From positions 228,157 through 292,156 of the forward strand of contig CAJJDN010000144.1 in the NCBI GenBank assembly GCA_905182985.1: 64,000 nt of DNA. The letters are read 5' to 3'. The notes beneath the pieces are model-generated. The model searched no databases, was not told the origin of the DNA, and saw only the letters and a list, made by a program, of their open reading frames with translations. The stretch comes from Paramecium sonneborni (Eukaryota; Ciliophora; Oligohymenophorea; Peniculida; Parameciidae). The translations under genes and the position numbers were made by a program. Every line of letters begins with the position of its first letter. Positions within the stretch are counted from its first letter, which is position 1. Positions 31,702 through 44,713 of this stretch are shown one piece after another.

Positions 31702-32179
31702 TCAAAACACTTGATAAGGTGTTGATCCATTATGGAATTGACAATCTGGACAGAGATGTACAATATCTTTACAATCATCAATGTAACAAGGTAAACAAGT
31801 TAAACATAAAATTCCAAAAGAACAAAGAAGTAGAATACAAGAAACAATCAATGCACCTTTTCCAACTCTTCTGGTTAATTTAGTTTGAATCTTTTAACAT
31901 ATTTTATACATATATTACTTATTTCTTGCAATTCTGACAAATTAGTTTAACTGAGTTATGTTATCCATCACCAGTTACAAGAAGAGAGTTAACTAATTTA
32001 ATTTCCTTTAGACTTGGAATCTAAGGAGAAATTGTTATAATAGGAATCATCAATTAAGGTGTTTATTTATCTAGGTTGTTGTTATTTTAATCTTAAGTTT
32101 AAATGTACATAGCGGCATTTCTTTCAAGATGTTCTAAAATTTCATCTCCAAGACTTTTAGAGTGAGGTTAGTTATCCAT
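31702..32179 (-). CDS. LITAF-domain membrane-associated protein
   Basis: 149 aa with one 28-nt intron (31891-31918). The C-terminal half is a LITAF domain: a first zinc knuckle CQNCKK, a hydrophobic stretch (about GALIVSCILLLCSFGILCL) and a second knuckle HLCPDCQ. These four Cys form one zinc site, and the hydrophobic part dips into the membrane facing the cytosol. LITAF/SIMPLE proteins sit on late endosomes and lysosomes and act in sorting. The N-terminal half is polar and shows no motif I know. The family is recognisable; the specific role here is not. Confidence 0.88.
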
Positions 32180-32420
32180 TAATTAATTTGTGGATTTTTA
32201 AAATGAATATATTTAATGGATTATTTTAAGATATAGAGAATATTAAATAAACAGTTAAGGCCTAATATTTTTTGTTAATAAAATTCTTTAGATAAATGAG
32301 AGAAATAATAATTGTTGATTGAAATATAATAATAGAAATATTAATAATAAACACAATAAATTGGGAGCGCTTATTTTAGATTTATAATTTAATTAATTTC
32401 TATAAAAATAAAGTTAACCA

Positions 32421-32950
32421 ATGTCTGGAGATAAAAATTAATCCCCTAAGGTAAATACATATTCTCTATCTAATTCAAAATCAGAAATATTAGATACTTA
32501 AGAGAAAGTGGTTCATCGAACTGTTAAAAGTGAAATACAAAATATAAATTAAAATAATTTAGAGGAGGAGAACCAAAACTAATTGAGTAAATCTGAGTCT
32601 GGAAACTACTCAATAATAATAATTTATGGATTAATAATTTTGAGTTTGATAATTGGTTTAGTGATTGGATATAAAATAATCAAAGAAGGAAATGTTTAAG
32701 ACGAATAATAAATGGATGTGTTTGTGAACATAATCTCGAAATCTTTATTAAATGATCTTGAACAACATAAATTTTTAATTATTGATGATTAAAGAAAATA
32801 ACTTAAAAAATTTTATGAAAAAATATTTAGTAATATTCTTTGGCAAAAGGTAAGTGTTTATAATGTAAAAAATAGATTGTGAAGTATATTCAATAATAAC
32901 CTAATGTGTTACTGAGTAAAGATAATAAAAAATGGATTTTGAAAGACTGA
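32421..32950 (+). CDS. Single-pass membrane protein, unknown
   Basis: 167 aa with one 26-nt intron (32850-32875); the stop is TGA at 32948-32950. A polar N-terminal part (about 75 residues) is followed by one clear membrane helix (IIIIYGLIILSLIIGLVIGY) and a charged C-terminal half. It has no signal peptide, so it may be a type II or tail-proximal anchored protein. No family recognised. Its stop is 28 bp from the convergent PFK-2 gene. Confidence 0.75.
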
Positions 32951-32978
32951 AAAAAATAATTATTTTATTATTGACATT

Positions 32979-34924
<1,946 letters not shown>

Positions 34925-37702
34925 ATGAATTCAAAAATTTAGAAAGATAGATCGAAAATTAATGCCTCAGATCTAAATAAATTTATAGAAAAATTAAAGC
35001 TTTATTATAAAGATATAGATTTAAATGGAAAAAAAGAAAAAACAGCTGTTATTTTATTTGGTAAAACCAGAGTTGGCAAATCTACGATTTTCCATATTTT
35101 AAAAGGTGATGAATTGATAAAATCAAAATAAAAAACATTAATGGTAGATTTTTAAGGTGATTAAAAAAATTATATAGGCTAAGAATGGTAATCATTTACT
35201 AAATATCCAAATATATTTAGTTAAACTATTAAAAATAAAAATGGTTAGATTGAAGAAATAGATATTATTGATACTCCTGGATTTGATGATACTTAAAATA
35301 AATTTGATGATTTAATTCCATAAATTCAATTACTATAAATATTGAAATCATATAAAAAGGTTATATTAGTAATGGTTGCTTCATATGTAAAAAATAATAT
35401 TGAATTTTTTAAAAAACCATTAAAATTAGTTTAAGACTTATTTGAAAGCAAATAAGATTTCAATTCTATGCTTTAAAATTCAGGAATTTTCTTAATTATT
35501 AACTAGATTAAAGATAATTACTTTTAAGAATTCAATAAATAATTGGATAAGGAGATTAATAATAATGATTCTTAAGATGACAATAGTATTATTTTTTAAA
35601 GTAATACAGATAAATATAATATATCAATTGAGTTTTTAAAATATATCAAATACTCCTTATGCATAATGAAACCGTGTGCTGAAAAGCATTAATAAATTGA
35701 ACTTAAAGAAAACATTTTTAATTTTATCCAATAAGAGAGACAAAATCATGCTATTAATTATAAATTGAGTATAACAGTGGATGGGAAAACATTGATTTAA
35801 AATATTTTAAGTGAAATTCTAGACATTTTTTAAAGAGAAATATCTAATTCTATAGAAAAATTTATTCAATAGACTGAAAAACAAGTTGATTTAAAGAAAT
35901 AAAGAGATTAATTAGTCTAATTTTCCTAATTATTACCTGAAAATATTTTCTTGTTAGACTTGAATGAATTCTATTTCTTAAAATTAACAGATTATTTTAA
36001 TAGTTTAAATTATATAAATTGCAAATCAGAAGATTTAGAAAAGTTCAAATTTTTATTTTAAGAGGAAATCATAAAAATATTATTTTTTAATTTAAAAGAA
36101 ACATTTAAAAATCTGAATTAATATTAAATTTAATTAGTTGATAATAAATAAAAAATTTGGTAGATAGTTAAAACTATCTAAGAATAAATAATAGAATAGA
36201 TATAACTAGATAATATATAAGAGGAAATATGCAAATAAATCGAATAATCTATTAAAGCTTTTTAATAATATTCTGAATGCAATAATTTCCTCGTATTTAT
36301 TGGGAATCCATTTTCTGGCAAAAGTACTTCAATTAATTTACTTTATAATTGTTAGCATAAATAAATGCATTTTTATAATACTTTGATGATGATACATTTT
36401 GGTCAAATAAAGTATGATGAAGTTGTGACATTTGGATAAAAAGATTAGGATTTAATAATTGAATTTTAACAATTCTCAAAAGATTATGTTATATTACTTC
36501 AATACTTTTTTGCCTTTTGTAAAAAAAATAAGAAGAGTTTTTCTTTATAAATTGTTTTAGATGATAGATTATTAAATTAAGATATTTAATCAGGTTTAAA
36601 AATGTTTATGGATTTGAATAACATCCAAAATATTGAATAACTTAATATAATAGTAAATATTAAACAAGGGTCTTAATTACCTCAAAAGATTGATCTTTAA
36701 ACACTAGATTCAATCATTTAAAGTCCAAAATATTTAAAAATATACACAATTCATAAAGAATTCTAAAATGAAACTTTAAAATGGAATAATTTTGAACTTT
36801 TTTAAAATCTTCATTTTTAGAAAGATGAAAAATTATTTTTAGAATTATCCAAATCGTTATATGATAAAGCAAATTATATTAATGAAAAATTTATTAAAAA
36901 TTTTATTATTATGATAGATACAAAATAATATTTTAAATAAAATCAAGAAGAGTAAGAAATAAAGTTATTTGTGAGTCTTATAGAATTAAATCCTTAATCC
37001 TCAGAAGAACAATTTGTAAAAAAATTAATTGATATTCATGATATCATACCCCCAAGTTTTTTAAGTATGGAGTTGATCATAAAGGATAGAAATATAGGAA
37101 AACATCATAAACTAAGACTTTTATTCTAAAATTTAATTGAGAAATACTTTCTAATTGGAAAAATTTTTAGTTTTTGTGAAAAATGCTACTCAAAATTTTA
37201 TGAAATTGAAATGGTTATTTAAAAATATACATTAGATAATGATTTAAATTAAATAGACAAAATTAATCTATTAATTGAATCATTTGATATTCGTAAAGAT
37301 TTACTAACTGAAGATGAAAAAGAAAGTCTTAAATAATTAAAGCTATTCTTTGAGTTATTTTATATTTAATCAAAATATAAACTCCATAGTAAAGATAAAA
37401 TTAAAAGTGTGTACCTCAATAGTGATCAAGAAAACAATAACAATATGAATAGCCTTATCATATAATTAAACAATTTAAAAGGAAAACTGAAGAATTTAAA
37501 TGTTCAAATTTTAAGTTTACTAAAAGTATTAAAGAATACTTAATATAAAGGTTATGAAACATTAGATAATCAATTTCCATTCTGCTCTTGGTCTGGAAGA
37601 TTTTCTTATTGGTTTGGTTTGTAGGATAATTAAGAAATTATCTAAAATGTAGAATTAATAATTTAAAAAGTTTAACAAGGAAAATTTAAAGATCATGATT
37701 GA
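34925..37702 (+). CDS. Protein with two P-loop modules, first one GTPase-like
   Basis: An intronless frame of 925 codons from the ATG at 34925 to the TGA at 37700-37702. The first module has a P-loop GKTRVGKST (residues 46-54) and DTPGFDD (Asp 116), as in TRAFAC-type GTPases such as septin/AIG1-like proteins; a possible G4 is INQIKDN. Long coiled-coil helices follow. A second P-loop, GNPFSGKST (about 460-468), follows the strand NNFLVFI, but I see no matching DxxG after it. The last third is helical. I know no named family with this order. It may be a large membrane- or filament-associated GTPase with an inactive or altered second domain. The lack of introns over 2.8 kb contrasts with many neighbours. 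Confidence 0.8.
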
Positions 37703-37810
37703 TTAATTAATAATTATAAATTTAAATATGAATAAAACATAAAGTAAATTTTTATAAAATACTATCCTTTTTATTTTATGTTTTGATCAAAAAATAAGTA
37801 ATTTTTTTAA

Positions 37811-38149
37811 ATGATCAGGAAGATAATTAATATTTTTAAGTTATCTTATGAATTAATCCTAATTATATTTCATATATTTTTATTACTTCAAAATGATAAT
37901 CTTCCAAACAATTTAGCAATTTTCTCTTTTCTTCTCATCGTTTCTAAAATTATTTTTAAATTGGGAATTACTTTATTTTTTAGATATTCCAAACATTTTC
38001 TCATTAAAATTTCAACAATAGAATAGCTTCTTACAAAAATGATTATTTTTTTACAATAGGACAATCTAACAATAACGAATAAAGTCTTTGATGTAAAATA
38101 AGAATATCCAACAATTTTTTTATCTTATGCTGCTGATTTATTTCTTTGA
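37811..38149 (+). CDS. Possible small membrane protein
   Basis: An uninterrupted frame of 112 codons from the ATG at 37811 to the TGA at 38147-38149. It holds two or three hydrophobic stretches (ELILIIFHIFLLL, LAIFSFLLIVSKIIF). AT-rich DNA yields such Ile/Leu/Phe-rich frames by chance, and TGA is the only stop, so this may not be a gene. It lies 108 bp after the P-loop gene on the same strand. Confidence 0.3.
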
Positions 38150-38584
38150 ATATATTAATATATTTTGAAAGTTATTGTAAAATTCAAATTATTAGACAAA
38201 AAAACAAAAAAGTATGTAATTTCTTTAGCTGAATATAAAACTAGATGTTCCATTTGCTTATATTCATTTTCAATTAACTTAGTATATAAATCTTAACTCT
38301 TCAATTTGATTTATTAACTATAGATTCTTCAAAAATGTTATATTTTATTCTATCTAATTTTAAATCCGTCATATATTTAGTTTCTTACTCCTATTAGTAA
38401 TCCAATGATATTTATTATCTTCTATTCTAAAACTCATATGACTATTTATACACACTTTTAATATCAATGTATTATATAAAATGAGATCTGATTAAAAAGA
38501 CAATGGATTAGAAATCAGGCACTTTTATTACATATATAAAGCTTAATATTAATTAATTAATCATATGATTAATTCAAATAAAAT
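38150..38584. other. Intergenic, no gene seen
   Basis: AT-rich 435 bp upstream of the SET gene. It includes the near-palindrome ATTAATTAATCATATGATTAAT just upstream of the SET start codon, a possible regulatory site but common by chance in such DNA. Confidence 0.45.
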
Positions 38585-39890
38585 ATGCCTAAAAAAATTA
38601 TTTGTACTCTGGATTAATATGCTAATATTTTTCGGCATTGTGAACTCACTTACAAATAATTTAAAAAACTGATTCATAAGAAAAACAAAAGATCATTGAA
38701 TTAATAAGTATTCAGTTTTAGATGCAAAGTTTGTATGAATCATAGAGATACTTCTCCTCATAGAAGATGTACTGGATGTTAAGACCTTTTTCATCTTAAA
38801 TGTGTAGATGAAGAAAGCAAATAGTTATGTTCTAAATGTCAAGTACAATTATAAAATCTCCTTCTAAAACTTTAATATATTACTCAAGTTGAAGGAGATA
38901 CATTGATTGTTCATGAATGTAAATCAACAAATACTATTTGCAGTGTCTGTTACATCATTTGTGATGAAAATTAAAGTAAAACATGTTATAGATGTAATCT
39001 CAGATAACATGTACAATGTTATAATAGTCAAAATGAATTCTGTTCTGTATGTGATTAATATTTGAAAGATAATCTACCATACTAATATGATATTATTCCA
39101 AATTACATTCAATTATGGAAATCAGAATTTACTTGTTAAGATGATTTAATTATAATTGATAAAGTAAAGAAATAAAATCGAGTTAGATTATATCTACCAA
39201 AATATTCTGACACTAAAGAAAAGTAATTTTAAGAATCTTATTCATTAATTAAAGCTTTATGTGCTAAATCAATTTATTTTTCTGATGATTTAACTTATTT
39301 TCCAGAAGATTCTAAACCAGAAGACAATAATGCTAAATATGAACGTAAATTAGAAGATTTAGATGATGAAAATTTAAAGTCTTTTCTTTAATTTAAAGAA
39401 TTTAGTAGATTAGGTATTACTCCTTAATTAATGGTGGATTTTCATATTAAAACTGGTTTTATAGCTAAATCTACAGGTTTTATTAAGAAAGGTTCCATTT
39501 TAGCAGAATATTGTGGAGAAGTAAAAAAGTGGAAGAATATTATATTTGATTAAAATGACAGCATAATGGTACTCTTTTATTAATTATTATTATAGGAACT
39601 TTTATCACATCCAAATCCAAAGAAAACACTATATGTTGTCCCTGAAAAATATTCTAATATAGCTAGATTTGTTTGTGGAATTGATAATAAAATCAAAGAA
39701 GTATGTTAATCGTAATTTAATTTAGTAAGTGGAAATGGTTAATGTAAAATGTCTGAGAGTTGCTATTAATAAATAAGCTAGAATTATTATGTATGCTTGT
39801 AAAGATATTCAACCAAATGAAATTTTATATTACGATTACAATTCAGGAGGCAAATATCTATATCCAACAGAAGGATATCAAATTCTATGA
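38585..39890 (+). CDS. PHD-like/SET histone methyltransferase, ATXR5/6-TXR1 type
   Basis: 417 aa with introns at 39569-39595 and 39701-39725; the total is a multiple of three. The N-terminus has Cys/His clusters of PHD type (FRCKVCMNH, RRCTGCQDLFHLKC, CSVCYIICDE, CYRCNLRQHVQCY). The C-terminus is a SET domain with ILAEYCGEV, YSNIARFVCGI (the SNIARF of ATXR5/6) and PNEILYYDYN, ending in YPTEGY. This domain order and these motifs match the H3K27 monomethyltransferases ATXR5/6 of plants and TXR1 of Tetrahymena, which act at replication in the nucleus. The typical NHS of SET domains is not seen; the segment reads GIDN. I expect H3K27 monomethylation but cannot prove it. Confidence 0.88.
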
Positions 39891-40290
39891 AATAATTAAT
39901 ATTTTAATTAGGTCATAAATCACATTTTCATTCAAACTTTATATATCTTATAACTTATTAGTTTATTAGTTTCACAAACATTTTGAAATTTCATAACAGA
40001 TTTAACAATCTTTTTATAATTTTTCTAGTTCCTTTAAATTAATTTATTATATTTAGACTTTTATTTTTGAATCTCTAATTCATAATCCGCAAAGAATATA
40101 TATTTAATCTCAAATAATGGTTTTTTAAAATAGTTTATAGATTAATATAAAAAATTAACATTCAATAAGGGTTATCAAAATATTATATACTATTTTAATT
40201 CTTTAAGAAATCAATCCATTTAGAAGTTTCAATTATTAGTTATTTATATACATAATAGTTATATATAAAAGCTTGAATAAAAAGTTCAAA
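39891..40290. other. Intergenic, no gene seen
   Basis: AT-rich 400 bp between two plus-strand genes. No frame, RNA or repeat stands out. Confidence 0.5.
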
Positions 40291-41641
40291 ATGATCTGTT
40301 AGAATGCATTTATAATTTATTATCTATCAAAATATTAATTTCAAAATAATTAAAGGTATTACAAAAGGCTGATCAATGAAAACTAAACTTGCATAGGAGT
40401 CTGTTTAGACTTTGAATGCTCTAATTTTCGACCTTATTGCAATTTATGTATTTCTAGTCACAAAGAACATTGTGACAAATTAAAATCCTTTGAAAACTTT
40501 CATATTTGGTATTAAGAAAGAACTAATTCATTAAGAGAGATTTAGAATTTTTTATAACAATGTTAAAAAATGATAATAACAATACATTAATTCATTGCTC
40601 TTATTTAAGATATAACTGTTGAATAAATTATAACATTACCAATATCAGAAGTAGATTAAATAATAAAAGATTTATGTTAACTTGAAAAAATAGAGATAGT
40701 ATCATTTAGTAAAATGAAATTGGAAGAAATTATTGAAAAAATAAATAAATTAAAGACTTTTCATCCTTATTAATCAATTGATATAGCAACAGATTATAGA
40801 ATTTTAAGATGAAAAGTTTTACAGTCATTTAAATTGGGCTAATAGTGGTTAAATTGAAAATTCAAAGATTAATAATTCTATTACAAGTGATTAAGAATAA
40901 AGAAATTAAAATGGTATTAATTATAGAAATATATCTGAAATATTTTCAAATTAATAAGAGGATTGGCAAAGTTCATAATCGGAAATAGTAGAATCTGGTT
41001 AATTGAGTTAACAATTATTATAATAAGAATAACAAAATTTAGATAATTAATTAGAGGAAACTTGTTTTATAATTAACTAGATATAAACTAATAAAATAAA
41101 AATAAGATTTTAAAATTTATCAAAAAATCAAAATGTTTTAGTATCATAAGAAGAGAAGGTATTAAGATTTTCTCCTTTTTCTCATGAATATTTTAATTAT
41201 TTAGACACTTTTATTATTCCAATATCTGGGATTTATAAATTTGCATTTAAGATTGTATCAATTGGAAAAGCTATACATATTGGAATAGCTGATAGTGTAA
41301 TTATTAAAAAATCAGATTTTAAATCTAATATAGAAGGAATTAGACATGGAACATACCTTTTAAGTAATTCTGGATAAATATATTCTCATATATAATAATT
41401 TAATGATTAAAAAAATAGTGGGTTTGAGTTTTTTGAAAATGATATAATTATAATAGAAGTAAAAATGAATGAGACAACCATAATTTGGACCAAATTATCA
41501 TCCTAATAATCATTTATAATTAAAATTCAATAATTTTAGGCAATAAAGTTTCAATAAGCTGAAAGTTTATCTCCATTTATCAGATTAACTAGTTAAAAGT
41601 CACTTAATTCAGTAATAGAAGTATTTGGAAACTTTTAATGA
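40291..41641 (+). CDS. B-box-like protein with coiled coil and beta-rich C-terminus
   Basis: 440 aa if the ATG at 40291 is the start, with one 28-nt intron (40699-40726, GTA...AAG) that restores the frame; the total is then a multiple of three. A Cys/His cluster (CIGVCLDFECSNF, YCNLCISSHKEHCDKL) looks like a B-box. Coiled coil and Gln/Asn-rich sequence follow. The last 150 residues look beta-rich (FIIPISGIYKFAFKIVSIGK, IHIGIADSV), perhaps a SPRY- or MATH-like sandwich. The start is uncertain because the first 25 residues are atypical. Related layouts occur in TRIM-like families. Function unknown. Confidence 0.65.
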
Positions 41642-41686
41642 TATTATTTTATAATAATTATTAGTTTAAATAATGAATTATCTTTA

Positions 41687-42675
41687 TCATTGATTCATTT
41701 CTATTAAGATTTCGTAACAACTATTACAAATATCTAAATCACATAATCTATCTGAGTAAACAGATTCTCCTCTTGAAAAGATGTTTAGATTACAATAATC
41801 ACAATGTGTTTCTTTTATAGCCTAATATAATACTAAATAATACTTGTAAGCTAAATTAGAGAGGATGATTTAGGGGACAAAAACCTTCTTTAAATTATGG
41901 TTTCCTGCACTTTTGACAATAATTTTAAAAGCAAATAGTACATTAATATCGGACTGCTATATTTGCTTATTTACAGTTTTCGCAATATTTAAATGCAGGA
42001 TAAACCCATTTCAAATCATGACCTTAATTGCATTTAGGCTTATTATCTTTTATTTTCTATTTCTCACATTATGTAACTCTTTCAAGCAAATCAGCAATCT
42101 TTTTTTGTGTACTTATTTACAACAACTCGAAATATATTTCTAATTATTTTATTTTATCATTTAGAGAGATGATGCAATCATGCTTTATTTAAAAGCTATA
42201 TGGAGAATTGCATTTTTCACAAGTGACAATTCTAAATTAACAATTATTTTTATGATCTTTCATCTCATTTAAGGAAATTTATTTTTAACATCCTTAATTA
42301 TTACAAATCTGAATTGTATGTTCACAATTTTTTATATGATTTTCAAGGCTGGAAAGTGTCATTTATTTATTGCAATTAATATTTTTACATTTCACAATTA
42401 TTTATCCTATTGCATCTCTTATTAATCTATGAGGAACTGTTGCTAAGAAATTTTTACATTTACCAGGACAAGTTTCTAAAATATAATCTTATATTACATT
42501 TAGCTTTAAGCCAATCATCAATACAAGATGAACAAAATAAATTTTAGCATTCTTCACATTCTTTAGGATTGACAACCAATTATTTGCATAAAATGCATTA
42601 TAAATTTTAATTAATGCTTTTTGGATCGATAATTAGATTTCTAATAAGATCAGTCTCACATATTGGTAGTTCCAT
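41687..42675 (-). CDS. RING finger/TRAF-type zinc finger protein, likely E3 ubiquitin ligase
   Basis: 314 aa from the ATG at 42673-42675 to the TGA at 41687-41689, with two introns of 22 nt; the total is a multiple of three. The RING has QCILCKQLVVNPKECEECQ, LFCSSCIDDW and CPGKC. TRAF-type fingers (CNNQGCQKQISLNEMKDH, TCEKCNSPYSF), a coiled coil and the Cys-rich C-terminal module (CENCKQANIAVRYQCTIC, HCDYCNLNIFSRGE) follow. It is a paralogue of the protein at 26813-27803 on the other strand; the two share domain order and the CKQ...VRYxC and YCQKC motifs. Its stop is 45 bp from the convergent B-box-like gene. Confidence 0.85.
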
Positions 42676-42927
42676 AATATTTGAAATATTTAAATATTTA
42701 ATAAATTATATCAAATAAAAATATATATTTAGAATAAATATAATTAATAAGAAATGAAGGAATAGTAAAGAATATTAAAAAGTATAAAGTTGAAATAGGA
42801 TTAATAAATTTTATTAATTCATTGAAATTATAAATAATAATAATAAATTCTCACGTATGTGTATCTATATATATAAGTATAAATTTAATTAATTAAATCT
42901 TAATTATTAATAATATTTTTATAGAAA

Positions 42928-44270
42928 ATGGATTGGGCAAGATTAGAGATAATAGTCCCTATAATTCTCATAATAATATATATCTTGTATTATAGAAAAT
43001 TTAGGTTTTATCTGATTGCTGAAAAAGCATAGTCAAATGTTGTTAGACATAAATTAGCTAGAGGAACACCTCCACCTTCATATCCAAATGGTTGGTATCG
43101 TCTTTGTAGAAGTACAGAATTGAAGATTGGGTAAGAAATTATATTATAATTGATAGATAAGTAGAAGAAATCAAATTTGCTGGTCGACACATAGCTTACT
43201 ATAGAGGAACAGATAAAATTGTTTATGCAGTTGCTGCTTATTGTCCACATATGGGAGCTAATTTAGGAATTGGTGGATAAGTTAAATTTAATTCTTGTAT
43301 CGAATGTCCATTCCATGGATGGGCATTTGATGGTAAAACTGGATTATGTGTTAATTCTGAAAAATTAGATCCTAAAATTGTATCAACTTATTGTTACAAT
43401 AATATTGAAAAGATGAGTCCTAATTAAAAAGGAGATTATTTATAGAAAGTAGAAGAAGGAGAAATAAAAATAAAAACTTATCTTGTGAAGGAATTAAAAG
43501 GTATAGTTTATATATGGTTACATTGTTTGGAATCTAAACCATGGTATGAACCAGTATTAGAATAGAGTGATCATCTTTAATTAAGAGGGGAGAGTGTGAA
43601 TTATGTAAATTGTCATATTTAAGAAATTCCTGAAAATGGAGCAGATGCAAGACATTTTGATTATATTCATTCATCAGTAAATGATTATATTCCTACTTGG
43701 TTAATAAGTTTTAAATGGACGATGAAAAGTTTACCTGCAAATGATCCAGATTTTTATAAGAAGATGGAACATAATAAAGAGAAGGTTAGAAAATATTAAA
43801 AGAATTTATTTGATCAGTATTTATCAAATAAAGAATTACGATAATATATGAATGTTTTATGTTTAGATGCTTATTTAGTATTTTTTAATAAATGGAAATT
43901 TAATGTAATATGGGCAACAGGATTTTAAATGGGACCAGCAACAGTAGCATTATATGTATTATCTGATGTTTTTGAAGCTTTATATAAATAAGCAATATAA
44001 CCAGTAGAGAGATTTAATTTAAAAGTGTTTCATACATTATATACAACAAGTTCATTACCTTATTGGGCAAGTGCTTATATTTTAGGTGGTGAATTAAGAT
44101 AAGTTATTGCAGATGTTAGTTTATGGAATAATAAAATATTTACAGATAAAGTTGCTTATAATTTAAAAGGTGATGCTGATCCATTATTATTAAGATGGAG
44201 ATAATGGTATGCACAATTTTATGAAGGATCCAGAGAATTTGAAAAAAGTTTAGATGCTCTAGAATGGTGA
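42928..44270 (+). CDS. Rieske oxygenase, sterol C7(8)-desaturase (DAF-36/Neverland/DES7 type)
   Basis: 438 aa with one 26-nt intron (43131-43156). An N-terminal membrane helix (IIVPIILIIIYILYY-like) is followed by PPPSYPNGWYRL, the conserved start of this family. The Rieske [2Fe-2S] site is CPHMGANLGIGG (Cys97, His99) and CPFHGWAFDG (Cys118, His121). The non-heme iron region contains ENGADARHFDYIH, matching the ENxAD-HF-H pattern of DAF-36/Neverland. In Tetrahymena the homologous DES7 desaturates sterols at C7. The enzyme sits in the ER membrane and takes electrons from a partner reductase not seen here. It would act on dietary sterols. Confidence 0.92.
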
Positions 44271-44294
44271 TTATGAATTTAATAAATATAAAAA

Positions 44295-44612
44295 ATGTTA
44301 TAATAACAATAATTATTTATTGTTCTAATCCTTTTAGTTATAATTGCTATTCTTATTGCATATTTAATAACCAAATGTTAAAGCAAAGAAAAAGAATAAT
44401 AAGTTAAAGATAGATTGAAAAAGAAATTTATTAAAAATAATATTGAAACATTAAATGACATGAATGAAGAAGAAGCTTAATTACTTTAATAAACTTTTAA
44501 AAATACACTTCACAATTCTAAATAAGGTAAAATCGCTAAGTATGATGCCAGAATGTAAAAAATATAAGAAATTAGATAAAAAACTGTCAAATTTATTCTT
44601 ACACATGAATGA
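44295..44612 (+). CDS. Small single-pass membrane protein
   Basis: An uninterrupted frame of 105 codons from the ATG at 44295 to the TGA at 44610-44612. A Gln-rich N-terminus (MLQQQQ) is followed by a strong membrane helix (LFIVLILLVIIAILIAYLI) and a charged cytosolic-type tail rich in Lys, Glu and Gln. No family is recognised. It starts 24 bp after the Rieske gene's stop, which is close even for this genome. The clear single helix and charged tail make it more believable than the other short frames. Confidence 0.55.
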
Positions 44613-44713
44613 TTTTATAATTGTATATAAATATAATATTTACATTTATATCTACATATATATATAATTAATTAACAGATCACGTATTTTTAATATTATT
44701 ATTATTATTAACT

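Noticed and set aside
43008..43250. Minus-strand frame opposite the Rieske gene
   Set aside because: It lies antisense to a clear Rieske domain and has no coding character of its own.
44630..44670. TA-rich run (ATATATATAT) as a repeat element
   Set aside because: Too short and ordinary for DNA this AT-rich.
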